Shown: positions 16,547-25,646, counted from the stretch's first letter. The stretch: 64,000 nt of DNA from CAJGBR01 sp045637425 (GCA_045637425.1 JAZTZL010000006.1:92237-156236), one strand, 5' to 3'. The notes: a model not told the origin generated them from the sequence alone. Made by a program: numbers and translations.

Positions 16547-18705
16547 TTTAATCTTGTAACTCGTTCAATATCTTTAATTTTGAGCAGTTTATATATCACT
16601 GCATCGAGCATTCCCGTACTTGCCACTTCGACGGTTATCTGCCCCGATAGTGTATCTCCGTCTTGTTCGGTCATATTTATCGAACCGATATTGACCCGCA
16701 ATTCCTTAAACAGCACCTCGGTAATCTTATTGACCAGGCCGAATGAATTGCGCGCCTGAATGTTCAGCATAGCACGAAAGGCTCCCGACTCATTATCATT
16801 TCTCCAACGGGCATCAATAACCCGATATGAATACTGCGTTTTGAGTCTGGTGGCATTGGGACAATCCACTCGGTGAATTGTTATTCCTGCAGCTATCGTA
16901 ACAAATCCAAATATCGAATCGCCCGGTATCGGATTACAACATCTACCCAATTTATATTCTACACCTCTCAGATTTTCGTCAATAACCAGACAATCCTCAT
17001 TGTCGTTTTCAACACGCTGACTCTCTTTGACCGTAGTTTCTACAAGATTTTTAGGCTGTTCTGATTGTTCCTCAAGCGACTCAACCAGAATCTCCTTAAT
17101 TGTAGACGTTTCAATCTCCTCATCTGCGACCTTGGTATAAAGGTCAAGTGCATTTTTTATTTTGAAATGCTTTTGCAGTATGATTATAGCCTCATCAAAA
17201 GTCAAATCGAGTTTCCAATTTTTCACCTTGCGTTCAATCTCCTCACGACCGATGAACGCACGTTTCGACTGCTCCTCTTTAAGATAAGCCTTGATTCGAG
17301 ATTTAGCCTTGCTCGATGTTACTATGCCCAGCCAATCGGCCTTCGGTTTCTGATTTTTCGAGGTCATAATCTCGACCAAATCGCCATTGCATAGTTTGTG
17401 CTTGATTGACACCGAACGGTGATTCACCTTCGCTCCCGTACAGGTATTGCCCAATGCCGAGTGAATATCATAAGCAAAGTCCAGCACCGTAGCATTCTCG
17501 TTAAGTTTGCGCAGGTCGCCGTTGGGTGTGAATACAAATATCTCTTTGCTCGTCATTTTGATATCGGGAGTCTCATCAGTGGTCAGTTCCTTGATGCCGT
17601 TCTCAATCATCGAACGCACCGTAGCGAGCCACTCTTCACTGCCGATAGCCCCGCCCGAGATGCCCTTGTAGCGCCAATGGGCAGCAACTCCGTGTTCGGC
17701 CACATCGTCCATTCGTTCCGAACGAATCTGCACCTCGACCCATCGTCCCTGCTCGGTAACAACAGTTGTGTGCAGCGACTCATAACCATTCGATTTCGGA
17801 ATTGAAATCCAATCTCTCAATCTATCAGGGTTGGGTGTGTTAAAATCCGTTACAATAGAATATGTTTGCCAGCAGAGTCGTTTTTCATCTTCACGAGCGC
17901 ACTTCAGAACAAACCTTACTGCGAACAGATCATAAACCTCTTCAATTCCGATTTTATATTTTTTCATCTTGCGCCAAATCGAATAAACCGACTTAGTGCG
18001 CCCTTTGACCGAATATTTTATACCCACTGCGTCCATCTTCTGGCGGATTGGTTCCACAAACTTTGCGATGAATTGTTCGCGTTGGTCTACGGTATTTTTA
18101 ATGTATTCGGTTATGTAGTTCCACTCTTGCGGGTGGAGTTGTTTAAGTGCAAGGTCCTCCATCTCGGACTTTATGGTATATAGCCCGAGTTTATGAGCAA
18201 TCTGTGCATATATGTTTAGCGTTTCCCACGCTTTTTTCTTACGCTTGTCTTCGGGGAAGATGTCCAGCGAGCGCATCACTTCGAGGCGGTCTGCAAGTTT
18301 AATCAGAATAACACGCGGGTCGCTTGAGTAGCTAAGAATCAACTCCTTAAAATTATCGATCTGTGTCTCAGACATCTTTGTATCGACCTCCGAGATGTTG
18401 CACATTCCCGCCACCAGCGCAGCACATTTCGGTGTGAAACGACTCTCAATTTCTTCGGGAGTACACACGCCCAGCCGCACTGTATCGTGCAACAACGCAG
18501 CACATATCGAACTGCGTCCGAGTCCAATTTCTCCGCACGCAATGGAAGCAACTCCCACAGCGTGATTAACGAAGGGGTGTCCGTTCCAGCGAGTCATACC
18601 CTCAAGGCGCTGACAAGCCAGACTCAACGCATCTTCAATCATAGTGCGTTGTTCGAACGAAAAATGACGACTCAACAATCGTGAAAAATCCTCAATTATA
18701 TCCAT
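16543..18705 (-). CDS. relA: RelA/SpoT family (p)ppGpp synthetase, hydrolase site degraded
   Basis: I choose the ATG at 18705 (MDIIEDF, 720 residues), preceded by GGGAG and 21 bases after a TACATTTG box; a longer frame would contain that promoter. Domains: HD region (about 30-180), synthetase (about 225-370; GRTKSVYSIWRKM, EVYDLFAVRFV, SNGYESLHTTV, EVQIRSERMDDVAEHGVAAHWRYK), TGS (about 400-460) and C-terminal ACT. The hydrolase signature HDxxED reads HDTVRL (about 73-78), so the ED pair is lost and hydrolysis is unlikely, while synthetase residues look intact. It heads the operon with mqn and bio genes. Confidence 0.93.
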   Translation of the reverse strand: MDIIEDFSRLLSRHFSFEQRTMIEDALSLACQRLEGMTRWNGHPFVNHAVGVASIACGEIGLGRSSICAALLHDTVRLGVCTPEEIESRFTPKCAALVAGMCNISEVDTKMSETQIDNFKELILSYSSDPRVILIKLADRLEVMRSLDIFPEDKRKKKAWETLNIYAQIAHKLGLYTIKSEMEDLALKQLHPQEWNYITEYIKNTVDQREQFIAKFVEPIRQKMDAVGIKYSVKGRTKSVYSIWRKMKKYKIGIEEVYDLFAVRFVLKCAREDEKRLCWQTYSIVTDFNTPNPDRLRDWISIPKSNGYESLHTTVVTEQGRWVEVQIRSERMDDVAEHGVAAHWRYKGISGGAIGSEEWLATVRSMIENGIKELTTDETPDIKMTSKEIFVFTPNGDLRKLNENATVLDFAYDIHSALGNTCTGAKVNHRSVSIKHKLCNGDLVEIMTSKNQKPKADWLGIVTSSKAKSRIKAYLKEEQSKRAFIGREEIERKVKNWKLDLTFDEAIIILQKHFKIKNALDLYTKVADEEIETSTIKEILVESLEEQSEQPKNLVETTVKESQRVENDNEDCLVIDENLRGVEYKLGRCCNPIPGDSIFGFVTIAAGITIHRVDCPNATRLKTQYSYRVIDARWRNDNESGAFRAMLNIQARNSFGLVNKITEVLFKELRVNIGSINMTEQDGDTLSGQITVEVASTGMLDAVIYKLLKIKDIERVTRLK

Positions 18706-18726
18706 ACTCCCATCATAAATATTCTG

Positions 18727-18734
18727 CAAATGTA
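18727..18734 (-). promoter_or_regulatory. TAnnTTTG promoter box for relA operon
   Basis: TACATTTG on the minus strand, 21 bases before the relA start at 18705. No clear TTTG lies 19-21 bases upstream, so only the -7 element is supported. Confidence 0.65.
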
Positions 18735-18863
18735 ACAATTTTTTTGCGGACTTTATTGCATAATCTAACTCCGAAAACATTCGCCACATCGGGCATCTCC
18801 AAAATAGCATCAATATTTAGGCATATTTATGGTGTAAGTAAGGTATTTTTCACAAAAAATTGT

Positions 18864-18871
18864 TACCTTTG
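18864..18871 (+). promoter_or_regulatory. TAnnTTTG promoter box for the nucleotidyltransferase
   Basis: TACCTTTG matches the Bacteroidetes -7 consensus, 27 bases before the start codon at 18899. Confidence 0.7.
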
Positions 18872-18898
18872 TGGATTAATTTATAAACTATATAATTT

Positions 18899-19807
18899 AT
18901 GAAACCAACATTATTAGTACTTGCTGCAGGTATGGGTTCACGCTACGGTTCGCTTAAGCAGATGGACGGCATAGGACCTTGTGGTGAGGCAATTATTGAT
19001 TATTCGATTTATGATGCTATTCGCGCTGGATTCGGTAAAGTAGTGTTCGTAATCCGACACAGTTTCGAGGCCGAATTCAAAGAAGTTTTTTCTGAACAAC
19101 GTTTCGGAGGAAAAATCAAGGTAGAATATGTTTTTCAAGAATTAGATAAACTACCCGTTGGCTATTCAGTGCCCGAAGGCCGAGAAAAACCGTGGGGTAC
19201 AAACCACGCCGTACTGATGGCTAAAGATGCTATTAACGAGCCCTTTGCAGTAATAAATGCAGATGACTTCTATGGCAGAGAGAGCTTCCAAGTGCTGGGT
19301 GATTACCTTCGCTCGGTGGAGGGCAAACGAAACGAGTATTGTATGGTGGGTTACTACCTGAAGAACACAATGTCTGATTTCGGCTCGGTATCGAGAGGGG
19401 TTTGTACAATGAACGAAGAGGGCAACTTGACTACAATCGTTGAGCACACAAAAATTGTTAAAAACGGTAGCAATGCAATCGGTCTTGACAGCAATGGTCA
19501 ACAAAAGGATATGTCTGGAGAAACGCTTGTCTCGATGAATATGTTCGGATTCACACCCGATTATTTCAACTACTCTGAGGCGCGATTCTCAAAATTCCTC
19601 GATGAAAGCCAAGGTAATATCAAAGCAGAGTATTTCATTCCACTGATGGTTAATGAATTGATTAACAGCGGCACTGCAAATATGAAAGTTTTATCAAGCA
19701 CTGCACAGTGGTTCGGAGTAACATACAAAGAGGACAGACCTGCAGTAGTTGCTACACTCAACGAATTGATTGAAAAAGGAGTTTATCCAAAAAATCTTTG
19801 GGAATAG
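18899..19807 (+). CDS. sugar-phosphate nucleotidyltransferase family protein
   Basis: This is a 302-residue NTP_transferase-fold protein with the N-terminal signature LAAGMGSRYGSLKQMDGIGP (residues 7-26), the sugar-nucleotide binding NADDFYGRESF near 120-130 and the GSVSRG turn. Such enzymes join a nucleotide to a sugar 1-phosphate (UDP-glucose or GDP-mannose type). The exact substrate is not determined; the protein belongs to the Bacteroidetes group usually annotated only as nucleotidyltransferase. The next gene overlaps by one base and resembles a sugar mutarotase. Confidence 0.85.
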   Translation: MKPTLLVLAAGMGSRYGSLKQMDGIGPCGEAIIDYSIYDAIRAGFGKVVFVIRHSFEAEFKEVFSEQRFGGKIKVEYVFQELDKLPVGYSVPEGREKPWGTNHAVLMAKDAINEPFAVINADDFYGRESFQVLGDYLRSVEGKRNEYCMVGYYLKNTMSDFGSVSRGVCTMNEEGNLTTIVEHTKIVKNGSNAIGLDSNGQQKDMSGETLVSMNMFGFTPDYFNYSEARFSKFLDESQGNIKAEYFIPLMVNELINSGTANMKVLSSTAQWFGVTYKEDRPAVVATLNELIEKGVYPKNLWE

Positions 19808-20280
19808 TGATTGATATTGAACAATATATTTGGGGATTTACACCCGAAGGCGAAGTCGCTCTGATTTATGTAATGATGAACGACAAGGGGCAAAAGGTAT
19901 TTTTGACCAATGCTGCAGCAGGGGTAGTAAATGAGGAGATAATTAAAGAGGTTAAGGTTGATGATTATCTTCGCAAGGATATTAAGGGGAAGGTCATTGG
20001 TAGCGGTGTAGCCGAGGTTTTGAATGGAAAAATCTGGGACGCTCGCACTGAAGTCAACAGAGTGGTAATGTCCTACACGGGAGATGTCGGCAATGGCGAA
20101 CAGAATTACGAAGTCGTATATGATCTTGACGAAAACGGAGAAGTTGAGATTACGCTTCAGGCACATACTACGGAGTGTGTCAGAATGGGTATCACTAATA
20201 CAATGGTAAGCGATTCGTTCGAGGAGGTCGAGGTCGGCGAAGGATTGATTTACGAACGCCACCTGAAATATCAGTTGTAA
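19807..20280 (+). CDS. shortened galactose-mutarotase (GalM)-like protein without catalytic histidines
   Basis: The start is probably GTG at 19807, overlapping the last base of the previous gene (157 residues); an in-frame TTG three codons earlier is possible. The N terminus (IEQYIWGFTPEGEVALIY, then VFLTNAAAGVV) follows the start of Bacteroidetes aldose 1-epimerases, and NGKIWDARTEVNRVVMSYTGDVG followed by a strand-rich stretch (written as ends: about residues 75-115) follows the part after their LHGG motif. The LHGG and NHxYF segments with the catalytic His are absent (the latter reads GITNTMVSDSF), and the second half of the fold with the catalytic Glu is missing. It is an intact frame, so either a remodelled binding protein or a decaying paralog. 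Confidence 0.6.
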   Translation: MIDIEQYIWGFTPEGEVALIYVMMNDKGQKVFLTNAAAGVVNEEIIKEVKVDDYLRKDIKGKVIGSGVAEVLNGKIWDARTEVNRVVMSYTGDVGNGEQNYEVVYDLDENGEVEITLQAHTTECVRMGITNTMVSDSFEEVEVGEGLIYERHLKYQL

Positions 20281-20685
20281 GGTAACTGAATATTGAATTG
20301 TGATTCTCGGGGATAAAGATGTGTGGGATAGAGGTGGTGAAATGGAGTTATATCGCGAGGAAAGATAAATTGGCAAAAAACGTGAAGAGTTAGCAAGAAC
20401 CGAATGATTCACGTGTAAAGATAAATTTGGGAATATGCTGTGAAGAGTTGGTTGCATATTGGTCACCAAGAAAGAACCGAACAATTTACGAGCAGAGATA
20501 AATTGAGATTTATGCCGTGAAGTGTTGGTTGTAGTTTGGCACCCAAGAAAGAACCGAACAATTTACGAGCAGAGATAAATTGATAATACGCCGTGAAGTG
20601 TTGGTTGTAGTTTGGTTACCAAGCAAGAACTGAACAATTCACGTGTAAAGATAAATTAGAGTATAAAGTAACCTGCTGAACAAAT
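20281..20685. other. 405-base intergenic region with direct repeats
   Basis: No supported gene lies here; reading frames are short and repeat-derived. The first 80 bases show no motif I recognise. The rest is the repeat cluster listed separately. No TAnnTTTG box was found close to ffh, so the ffh promoter is not identified. Confidence 0.6.
20363..20657. repeat. imperfect ~77-bp tandem direct repeat upstream of ffh
   Basis: The phrase AGATAAATT recurs at 20363, 20419, 20496, 20573 and 20649, giving units of 56 (shortened), 77, 77 and 76 bases and a partial end. Each full unit holds GTGAAG-GTTGGTTG, then a TTGG..ACCAAG part, AGAACCGAACAATT or a one-base variant, and ACGAGCAG or ACGTGTAA. Units two and three share identical 3' ends of about 40 bases; outer units are more diverged. 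The unit length is not a multiple of three, so it is not a coding repeat. Confidence 0.88.
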
Positions 20686-21996
20686 ATGTTTGAGAATTTA
20701 AGTGAAAAATTAGAGAGGTCGTTTAAGATTTTGAAGGGTGAGGGTCGCATTACGGAGATAAATGTGGCCGAAACACTCAAGGAGATTAGACGCGCATTGA
20801 TAGATGCCGATGTTAATTATAAGGTGGCTAAGCAGTTCACCGATGAGGTTAAACAGAAGGCTATCGGACAAAGTGTGCTGACATCGGTGAAACCGGGACA
20901 AATGCTGACAAAGATTGTCCGTGATGAACTCGCACAACTGATGGGCGGAACAATGACAGACATCAAGTTGGAAGGGTCGCCAGCCGTAGTGTTGATTGCC
21001 GGTCTTCAGGGTTCGGGTAAGACAACTTTCTCGGGTAAATTAGCCAATTTTATACGCTCTAAACGCGGCAGAAGCGTACTGCTCGTAGCTTGCGACGTGT
21101 ATCGTCCTGCGGCAATCGAACAATTGAAAATTCTCGGAAGTCAGATTGGCGTAGAGGTTTATAGCGAAGATGGAAATAAGAATCCCGTGCAGATTGCACA
21201 AAATGCTATAAAGTTTGCGAAGGATAAAGGATTGAGTACAGTCATCGTCGATACAGCCGGACGTTTGGCTATCGATCAAGAGATGATGAACGAAATCGAA
21301 ACACTCAAACGCGAACTCAAACCAAGCGAAACGTTGTTCGTTGTAGACTCGATGACGGGTCAGGACGCAGTGAATACGGCACGCGAATTCAATCAACGAA
21401 TCAACTACGATGGCGTCGTGCTGACAAAGTTAGACGGTGATACCAGAGGTGGTGCAGCTATCTCTATTCGCAAGGTAGTTGATAAACCGTTGAAATTTAT
21501 CTCGGCAGGTGAAAAGCTCGATTCTATACAGGTGTTCCACCCAGAACGAATGGCTGATAGAATCCTCGGAATGGGTGATATCGTGTCGTTGGTTGAGAAG
21601 GCTCAAGAGCAGTATGACGAACAAGAGGCTCGCCAACTCAAAAAGAAAATTATTCACGATCAATTCGACTTCAATGACTTCCTCAAGCAGATTAATCAAG
21701 TTAAGAAGATGGGTAATCTGAAAGACCTTGCATCGATGATTCCAGGCGTTGGTAAGGCATTGAAGAATGTTGATATCCAAGATGATGCTTTCAAACATAT
21801 CGAAGCAATCATCTATTCGATGACTCCCGCAGAACGAGCAAACCCATCGTTGCTGAATGGTCGTCGCCGAGAACGTATCGCTAAGGGTAGCGGTCGCACT
21901 ATGCAGGAGGTAAACAGACTGCTCAAACAGTTCGAAGATACACGCAAATTGATGAAAATGGCAGCAGGAGGTAAAATTCCGATGCGCCGCCGATAA
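20686..21996 (+). CDS. ffh: signal recognition particle protein Ffh
   Basis: This 436-residue SRP54-type GTPase has an N-terminal four-helix bundle (1-90), the G domain with P-loop GLQGSGKTT at 106-114, DVYRPAAIEQLK, DTAGRL and TKLDGDTRGG, and a methionine-rich M domain from about 300 ending MKMAAGGKIPMRRR. It binds the SRP RNA and signal sequences of nascent chains and delivers ribosomes to FtsY at the membrane. It is the first gene of a seven-gene run on the plus strand. Confidence 0.97.
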   Translation: MFENLSEKLERSFKILKGEGRITEINVAETLKEIRRALIDADVNYKVAKQFTDEVKQKAIGQSVLTSVKPGQMLTKIVRDELAQLMGGTMTDIKLEGSPAVVLIAGLQGSGKTTFSGKLANFIRSKRGRSVLLVACDVYRPAAIEQLKILGSQIGVEVYSEDGNKNPVQIAQNAIKFAKDKGLSTVIVDTAGRLAIDQEMMNEIETLKRELKPSETLFVVDSMTGQDAVNTAREFNQRINYDGVVLTKLDGDTRGGAAISIRKVVDKPLKFISAGEKLDSIQVFHPERMADRILGMGDIVSLVEKAQEQYDEQEARQLKKKIIHDQFDFNDFLKQINQVKKMGNLKDLASMIPGVGKALKNVDIQDDAFKHIEAIIYSMTPAERANPSLLNGRRRERIAKGSGRTMQEVNRLLKQFEDTRKLMKMAAGGKIPMRRR

Positions 21997-22017
21997 CCAT
22001 ATAAAAACTAAAGTATT

Positions 22018-22896
22018 ATGGAATTATTAGATGGAAAGGTAGTTTCGCGAGGCTTGAAAGAGCGAATCGCAGCCGAAGTTGAAGAACTTAAGGCTCAAGG
22101 AAAACGAGTGCCGTTTTTGGTAGCAGTACTCGTAGGCGATGACGATGCAAGCAAAATCTATGTAGCAAACAAGGATAAGGCGTGCCAAGAAGTTGGTTTC
22201 GGCTCGAGAGTATTGAAGTTCGAGGCTGACATCAGCGAGGAATTCCTGCTGGAAGAAATTGACAAATTGAATAAAAATCCTGAAGTGGACGGTTTTATAG
22301 TTCAACTTCCGTTGCCAAAACATATCAACGAATCGAGAATCATCGAGGCAATCGACCCACGTAAAGATGTCGATGGTTTCCACCCGACAAATACTGGTAG
22401 AATGGTTTCGGGACTCCCGTCATTCTTGCCTGCTACACCGTGTGGCATTCTCGAATTGTTGCGTTTCTACAATATCGAAACAAGAGGCAAACACTGCGTA
22501 GTCATCGGCCGAAGCAATATCGTAGGTCGTCCTATGGCAAACTTGTTGTCACAAAAGGGCATAGACTGCACAGTCACAATCTGCCATAGTAGAACTCAAA
22601 ACCTCGCAGAAGAGGTTCGTCGCGCAGACATCGTAGTATCGGCTATCGGCTCGCCACGCTTCGTTACTGCAGATATGATTAAAGAGGGAGCTGTCGTAGT
22701 AGACGTAGGTATGAACCGTCTGCGTAGCGACCAAACAAAAAGCGGCTGGAAATTGGTAGGTGATGTGGATTTTGAAAACGTAGCACCGAAGTGCAGTTAC
22801 ATTACACCTGTTCCGGGCGGTGTCGGACTTATGACAATTTCGTCACTGATTGCCAATACGCTCAAGGCATACAAAAAGGAGATTTACGCTTGGTAG
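22018..22896 (+). CDS. folD: methylenetetrahydrofolate dehydrogenase/cyclohydrolase
   Basis: The 292-residue protein shows the FolD signatures KIYVANKDKACQEVGF (catalytic Lys region, about 44-59), VQLPLPKHI (about 97-105), the Rossmann loop GRSNIVGRPMA (about 160) and PVPGGVGLMT near the C terminus. It interconverts methylene-, methenyl- and formyl-tetrahydrofolate in the cytoplasm, supplying purine and methionine synthesis; the purM gene lies two genes downstream. Confidence 0.97.
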   Translation: MELLDGKVVSRGLKERIAAEVEELKAQGKRVPFLVAVLVGDDDASKIYVANKDKACQEVGFGSRVLKFEADISEEFLLEEIDKLNKNPEVDGFIVQLPLPKHINESRIIEAIDPRKDVDGFHPTNTGRMVSGLPSFLPATPCGILELLRFYNIETRGKHCVVIGRSNIVGRPMANLLSQKGIDCTVTICHSRTQNLAEEVRRADIVVSAIGSPRFVTADMIKEGAVVVDVGMNRLRSDQTKSGWKLVGDVDFENVAPKCSYITPVPGGVGLMTISSLIANTLKAYKKEIYAW

Positions 22897-22912
22897 TCGA
22901 AATAAATAGACA

Positions 22913-23950
22913 ATGGAAGTAACAATATTGGGAATAGAATCATCGTGCGATGATACTTCAGCAGCCGTCTTGCGCTCGGGAGTATTATTGTCGAATGTTA
23001 TTGCCAGTCAAAAAGTACACGAACAATACGGAGGTGTGATTCCTGAATTGGCATCACGAGCTCACCAACAAAACATCGTACCCGTGGTAGATGTGGCTCT
23101 GAAAGAGGCCGGAGTCGGAATTGATGATATCGACGGAATCGCATTCACACGAGGTCCAGGGTTGTTGGGTTCACTGCTTGTCGGCTCGTCATTTGCCAAG
23201 GGATTGTCGTTGTCGCACAACATTCCGATGATGGAGGTCAACCACTTGCAAGGTCATATTCTATCGCATCTGATTGATATGCCCGGGAAAGAGATTGAAC
23301 ACCCACAATTCCCATTCTTGTGTCTGCTGGTATCTGGAGGGCATACTCAGATAGTGCTGGTCAAATCGCCGCTCGAGATGGAAATCATCGGGCAGACAAT
23401 AGACGATGCTGCTGGTGAAGCATTTGACAAGTGTGCCAAGATTATGGGACTACCCTACCCTGGCGGACCAATCATTGACGGTATGGCAGCAAAGGGCAAT
23501 CCAAAAAAATTCAAATTTGCAAAGCCTTCGGTATCAGATTTCAACTATAGTTTTAGCGGTCTGAAGACATCATTCCTATATTTCTTAAGAGATGAAATGG
23601 CTGAAAATCCAAATTTTATCGAAGAGAATAAAGAGGATTTATGTGCATCTCTTCAGGCAACGATAATAGACATTTTGTTATCGAAATTGGTGAAAGCTGC
23701 AAAAGCGCTAGATATAAATACAATAGCAATAGCAGGTGGAGTATCGGCGAACTCGGGACTGAGAAATGCACTGACAAACGAGGGCAAACGTCGTGGTTGG
23801 AAGGTATTTCTTCCTGAATTGAAGTTCACAACGGACAACGCCGCTATGGTAGCAATGGTGGGTTATCACAAATACCTTAACGAGCAATTCGCCGAGTTGG
23901 GTAATTCGCCAATAGCCCGAATGTCAAATGACGGAAATGATGCGTTCTGA
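22913..23950 (+). CDS. tsaD: tRNA N6-adenosine threonylcarbamoyltransferase
   Basis: This is a 345-residue ASKHA-fold protein with ILGIESSCDDTS at residues 5-16, the metal-binding pair His111 and His115 (NHLQGH), SGGHTQIV, and IAGGVSANSGLR near the C terminus. TsaD transfers the threonylcarbamoyl group to A37 of ANN-decoding tRNAs, working with TsaB, TsaC and TsaE, none of which is nearby. Confidence 0.97.
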   Translation: MEVTILGIESSCDDTSAAVLRSGVLLSNVIASQKVHEQYGGVIPELASRAHQQNIVPVVDVALKEAGVGIDDIDGIAFTRGPGLLGSLLVGSSFAKGLSLSHNIPMMEVNHLQGHILSHLIDMPGKEIEHPQFPFLCLLVSGGHTQIVLVKSPLEMEIIGQTIDDAAGEAFDKCAKIMGLPYPGGPIIDGMAAKGNPKKFKFAKPSVSDFNYSFSGLKTSFLYFLRDEMAENPNFIEENKEDLCASLQATIIDILLSKLVKAAKALDINTIAIAGGVSANSGLRNALTNEGKRRGWKVFLPELKFTTDNAAMVAMVGYHKYLNEQFAELGNSPIARMSNDGNDAF

Positions 23951-23991
23951 TGCGCAGCTAAATAAACGAAGAAACTAAAAATAAAAACGAT

Positions 23992-25179
23992 ATGACTAAT
24001 ATTTCGAGATATGCTCTACGAGGAGCCTCAGCACTCAAAGAAGATGTGCATCGCGCTATCAAAAACATTGATAAGGGAGTATTTCCCCGCTCGTTCTGCA
24101 AAATAATTCCCGACCTATTCAGCGGCAATCCCGACTCGTGTTTGATTATGCACGCCGATGGTGCAGGAACAAAATCTTCACTGGCTTATGCTTATTGGAA
24201 GGAAACAGGTGATATGTCTGTTTGGAAAGGCATTGCTCAAGATGCAATAGTAATGAATACCGATGACTTGTTGTGCGTAGGTGCAATGGGTCCAATTTTG
24301 GTTTCATCAACTATCGGCCGCAACAAACGACTGATTCCAGGAGATGTAATATCGGCAATCATCAACGGCACAGAAGAATTCCTTAGCCAGATGCGCGACT
24401 TGGGTGTAGACATCTGCTCGACAGGTGGCGAAACTGCGGACGTAGGCGACTTGGTTAGAACAATCATTGTAGATAGTACCGTAACAGCACGAATGGACAG
24501 AAAAGATGTCATTACTAATGAGTTGATTGCTCCGGGCAACGTGGTTATCGGCCTCAGTTCATTCGGACAGGCTACCTATGAACAGGAATATAACTGTGGT
24601 ATGGGAAGCAATGGTCTGACTTCAGCTCGCCACGATGTGTTCTCGAAAATCATCGCTGAACGTTATCCTGAAACCTATGATAACGGCTCGCCCGAAGAGT
24701 TGGTTTATTCGGGTGAATACGGACTGACTCAAGTTATGCCCGAAATAGGTATGACCGTGGGTAAAATGGTACTCTCTCCGACCAGAACCTATGCTCCGAT
24801 TATGACTCGCGTATTGAAAGAGTGTCGTAGTGCAGTCAAAGGTTTGATTCACTGTACAGGCGGTGCGCAGACTAAGGTATTGAATTTCGTGGACAATCTG
24901 CACATTATCAAGGATAATATGTTTGATACACCGCTGTTGTTCAAGATGATCCAAGAACAGAGCCAGACAAGCTGGGAAGAAATGTATAGTGTGTTCAATA
25001 TGGGACACCGAATGGAAATTTATGCTGACCCTGCAGCTGCAGAGGAAATTTTGGCAATCTCTCGTTCGTTTAACGTAGATGCTCAAATCATCGGACGCGT
25101 AGAAAAGGCTGAAGATATAGCAAAAGTTACTATCGTGAAAGATGGTAAGGAGTACCGTTACACCAAACAAAATCACTAG
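23992..25179 (+). CDS. purM: phosphoribosylformylglycinamidine cyclo-ligase (AIR synthase)
   Basis: At 395 residues this is longer than the classical ~345-residue PurM and matches the Bacteroidetes type. AIRS-family features are visible: MHADGAGTKSSLAYAYW, AQDAIVMNTDDLLCVGA, and CSTGGETADVGDLVRT in the N-terminal half, with IHCTGGAQTKVLNF and FNMGHRMEIY in the C-terminal half. It closes the imidazole ring in purine synthesis. It is 41 bases after tsaD, the largest gap in this gene run. Confidence 0.93.
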   Translation: MTNISRYALRGASALKEDVHRAIKNIDKGVFPRSFCKIIPDLFSGNPDSCLIMHADGAGTKSSLAYAYWKETGDMSVWKGIAQDAIVMNTDDLLCVGAMGPILVSSTIGRNKRLIPGDVISAIINGTEEFLSQMRDLGVDICSTGGETADVGDLVRTIIVDSTVTARMDRKDVITNELIAPGNVVIGLSSFGQATYEQEYNCGMGSNGLTSARHDVFSKIIAERYPETYDNGSPEELVYSGEYGLTQVMPEIGMTVGKMVLSPTRTYAPIMTRVLKECRSAVKGLIHCTGGAQTKVLNFVDNLHIIKDNMFDTPLLFKMIQEQSQTSWEEMYSVFNMGHRMEIYADPAAAEEILAISRSFNVDAQIIGRVEKAEDIAKVTIVKDGKEYRYTKQNH

Positions 25180-25184
25180 TCTAA

Positions 25185-25637
25185 ATGGCAAAGATTCGTT
25201 TGACAAAGGAATTTACATTTGAAATGGCGCACGCTCTGGAGAACTACGACGGAGCGTGCAGTCATATTCACGGACATTCATACCACTTCTTCGTAACCGT
25301 AGCCGGTGAACCAAATCAAGATGAGACATCGCCCAAATACGGAATGGTAATGGACTTCGGAGATTTGAAACGCATTGTCAATGAGGTTATTATCAATAGA
25401 TTTGACCACGCGTTCATAGTTCGTTCGACACCTGCTAACCGAGAATTGTGTCAGGCGATGAAGGCACACTACCAGAAGGTTGAATGTGTTGACTATCAAC
25501 CGACTTGCGAAAATATGATTTCGTATTTTGCAGATGCTATTTCTGCACGATTGCCTCAGAGCGTCGAATTGGTCGAGTTGAAACTTTATGAAACTGCATC
25601 ATCGTGCGCGCAATGGTGCGCTTCGGATAACATATAG
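25185..25637 (+). CDS. queD: 6-carboxytetrahydropterin synthase / 6-pyruvoyl-tetrahydropterin synthase family
   Basis: The 150-residue protein carries the zinc ligands His16 (MAHAL) and His29/His31 in CSHIHGH, with catalytic Cys25 in the CxxxHGH arrangement typical of QueD. The FDHAF segment and the C-terminal VELKLYETASSCAQW fit. QueD starts the deazapurine route to queuosine from dihydroneopterin triphosphate. No queC, queE or queF is in the window, so the assignment to queuosine rather than pterin salvage rests on the motif only. Confidence 0.87.
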   Translation: MAKIRLTKEFTFEMAHALENYDGACSHIHGHSYHFFVTVAGEPNQDETSPKYGMVMDFGDLKRIVNEVIINRFDHAFIVRSTPANRELCQAMKAHYQKVECVDYQPTCENMISYFADAISARLPQSVELVELKLYETASSCAQWCASDNI

Positions 25638-25646
25638 TTGCAAGTT

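Noticed and set aside
20281..20685. Possible CRISPR array or SRP RNA in the repeat region before ffh
   Set aside because: Units are about 77 bp in direct contact, not short repeats with unique spacers, and no GGAA-tetraloop SRP helix is visible.
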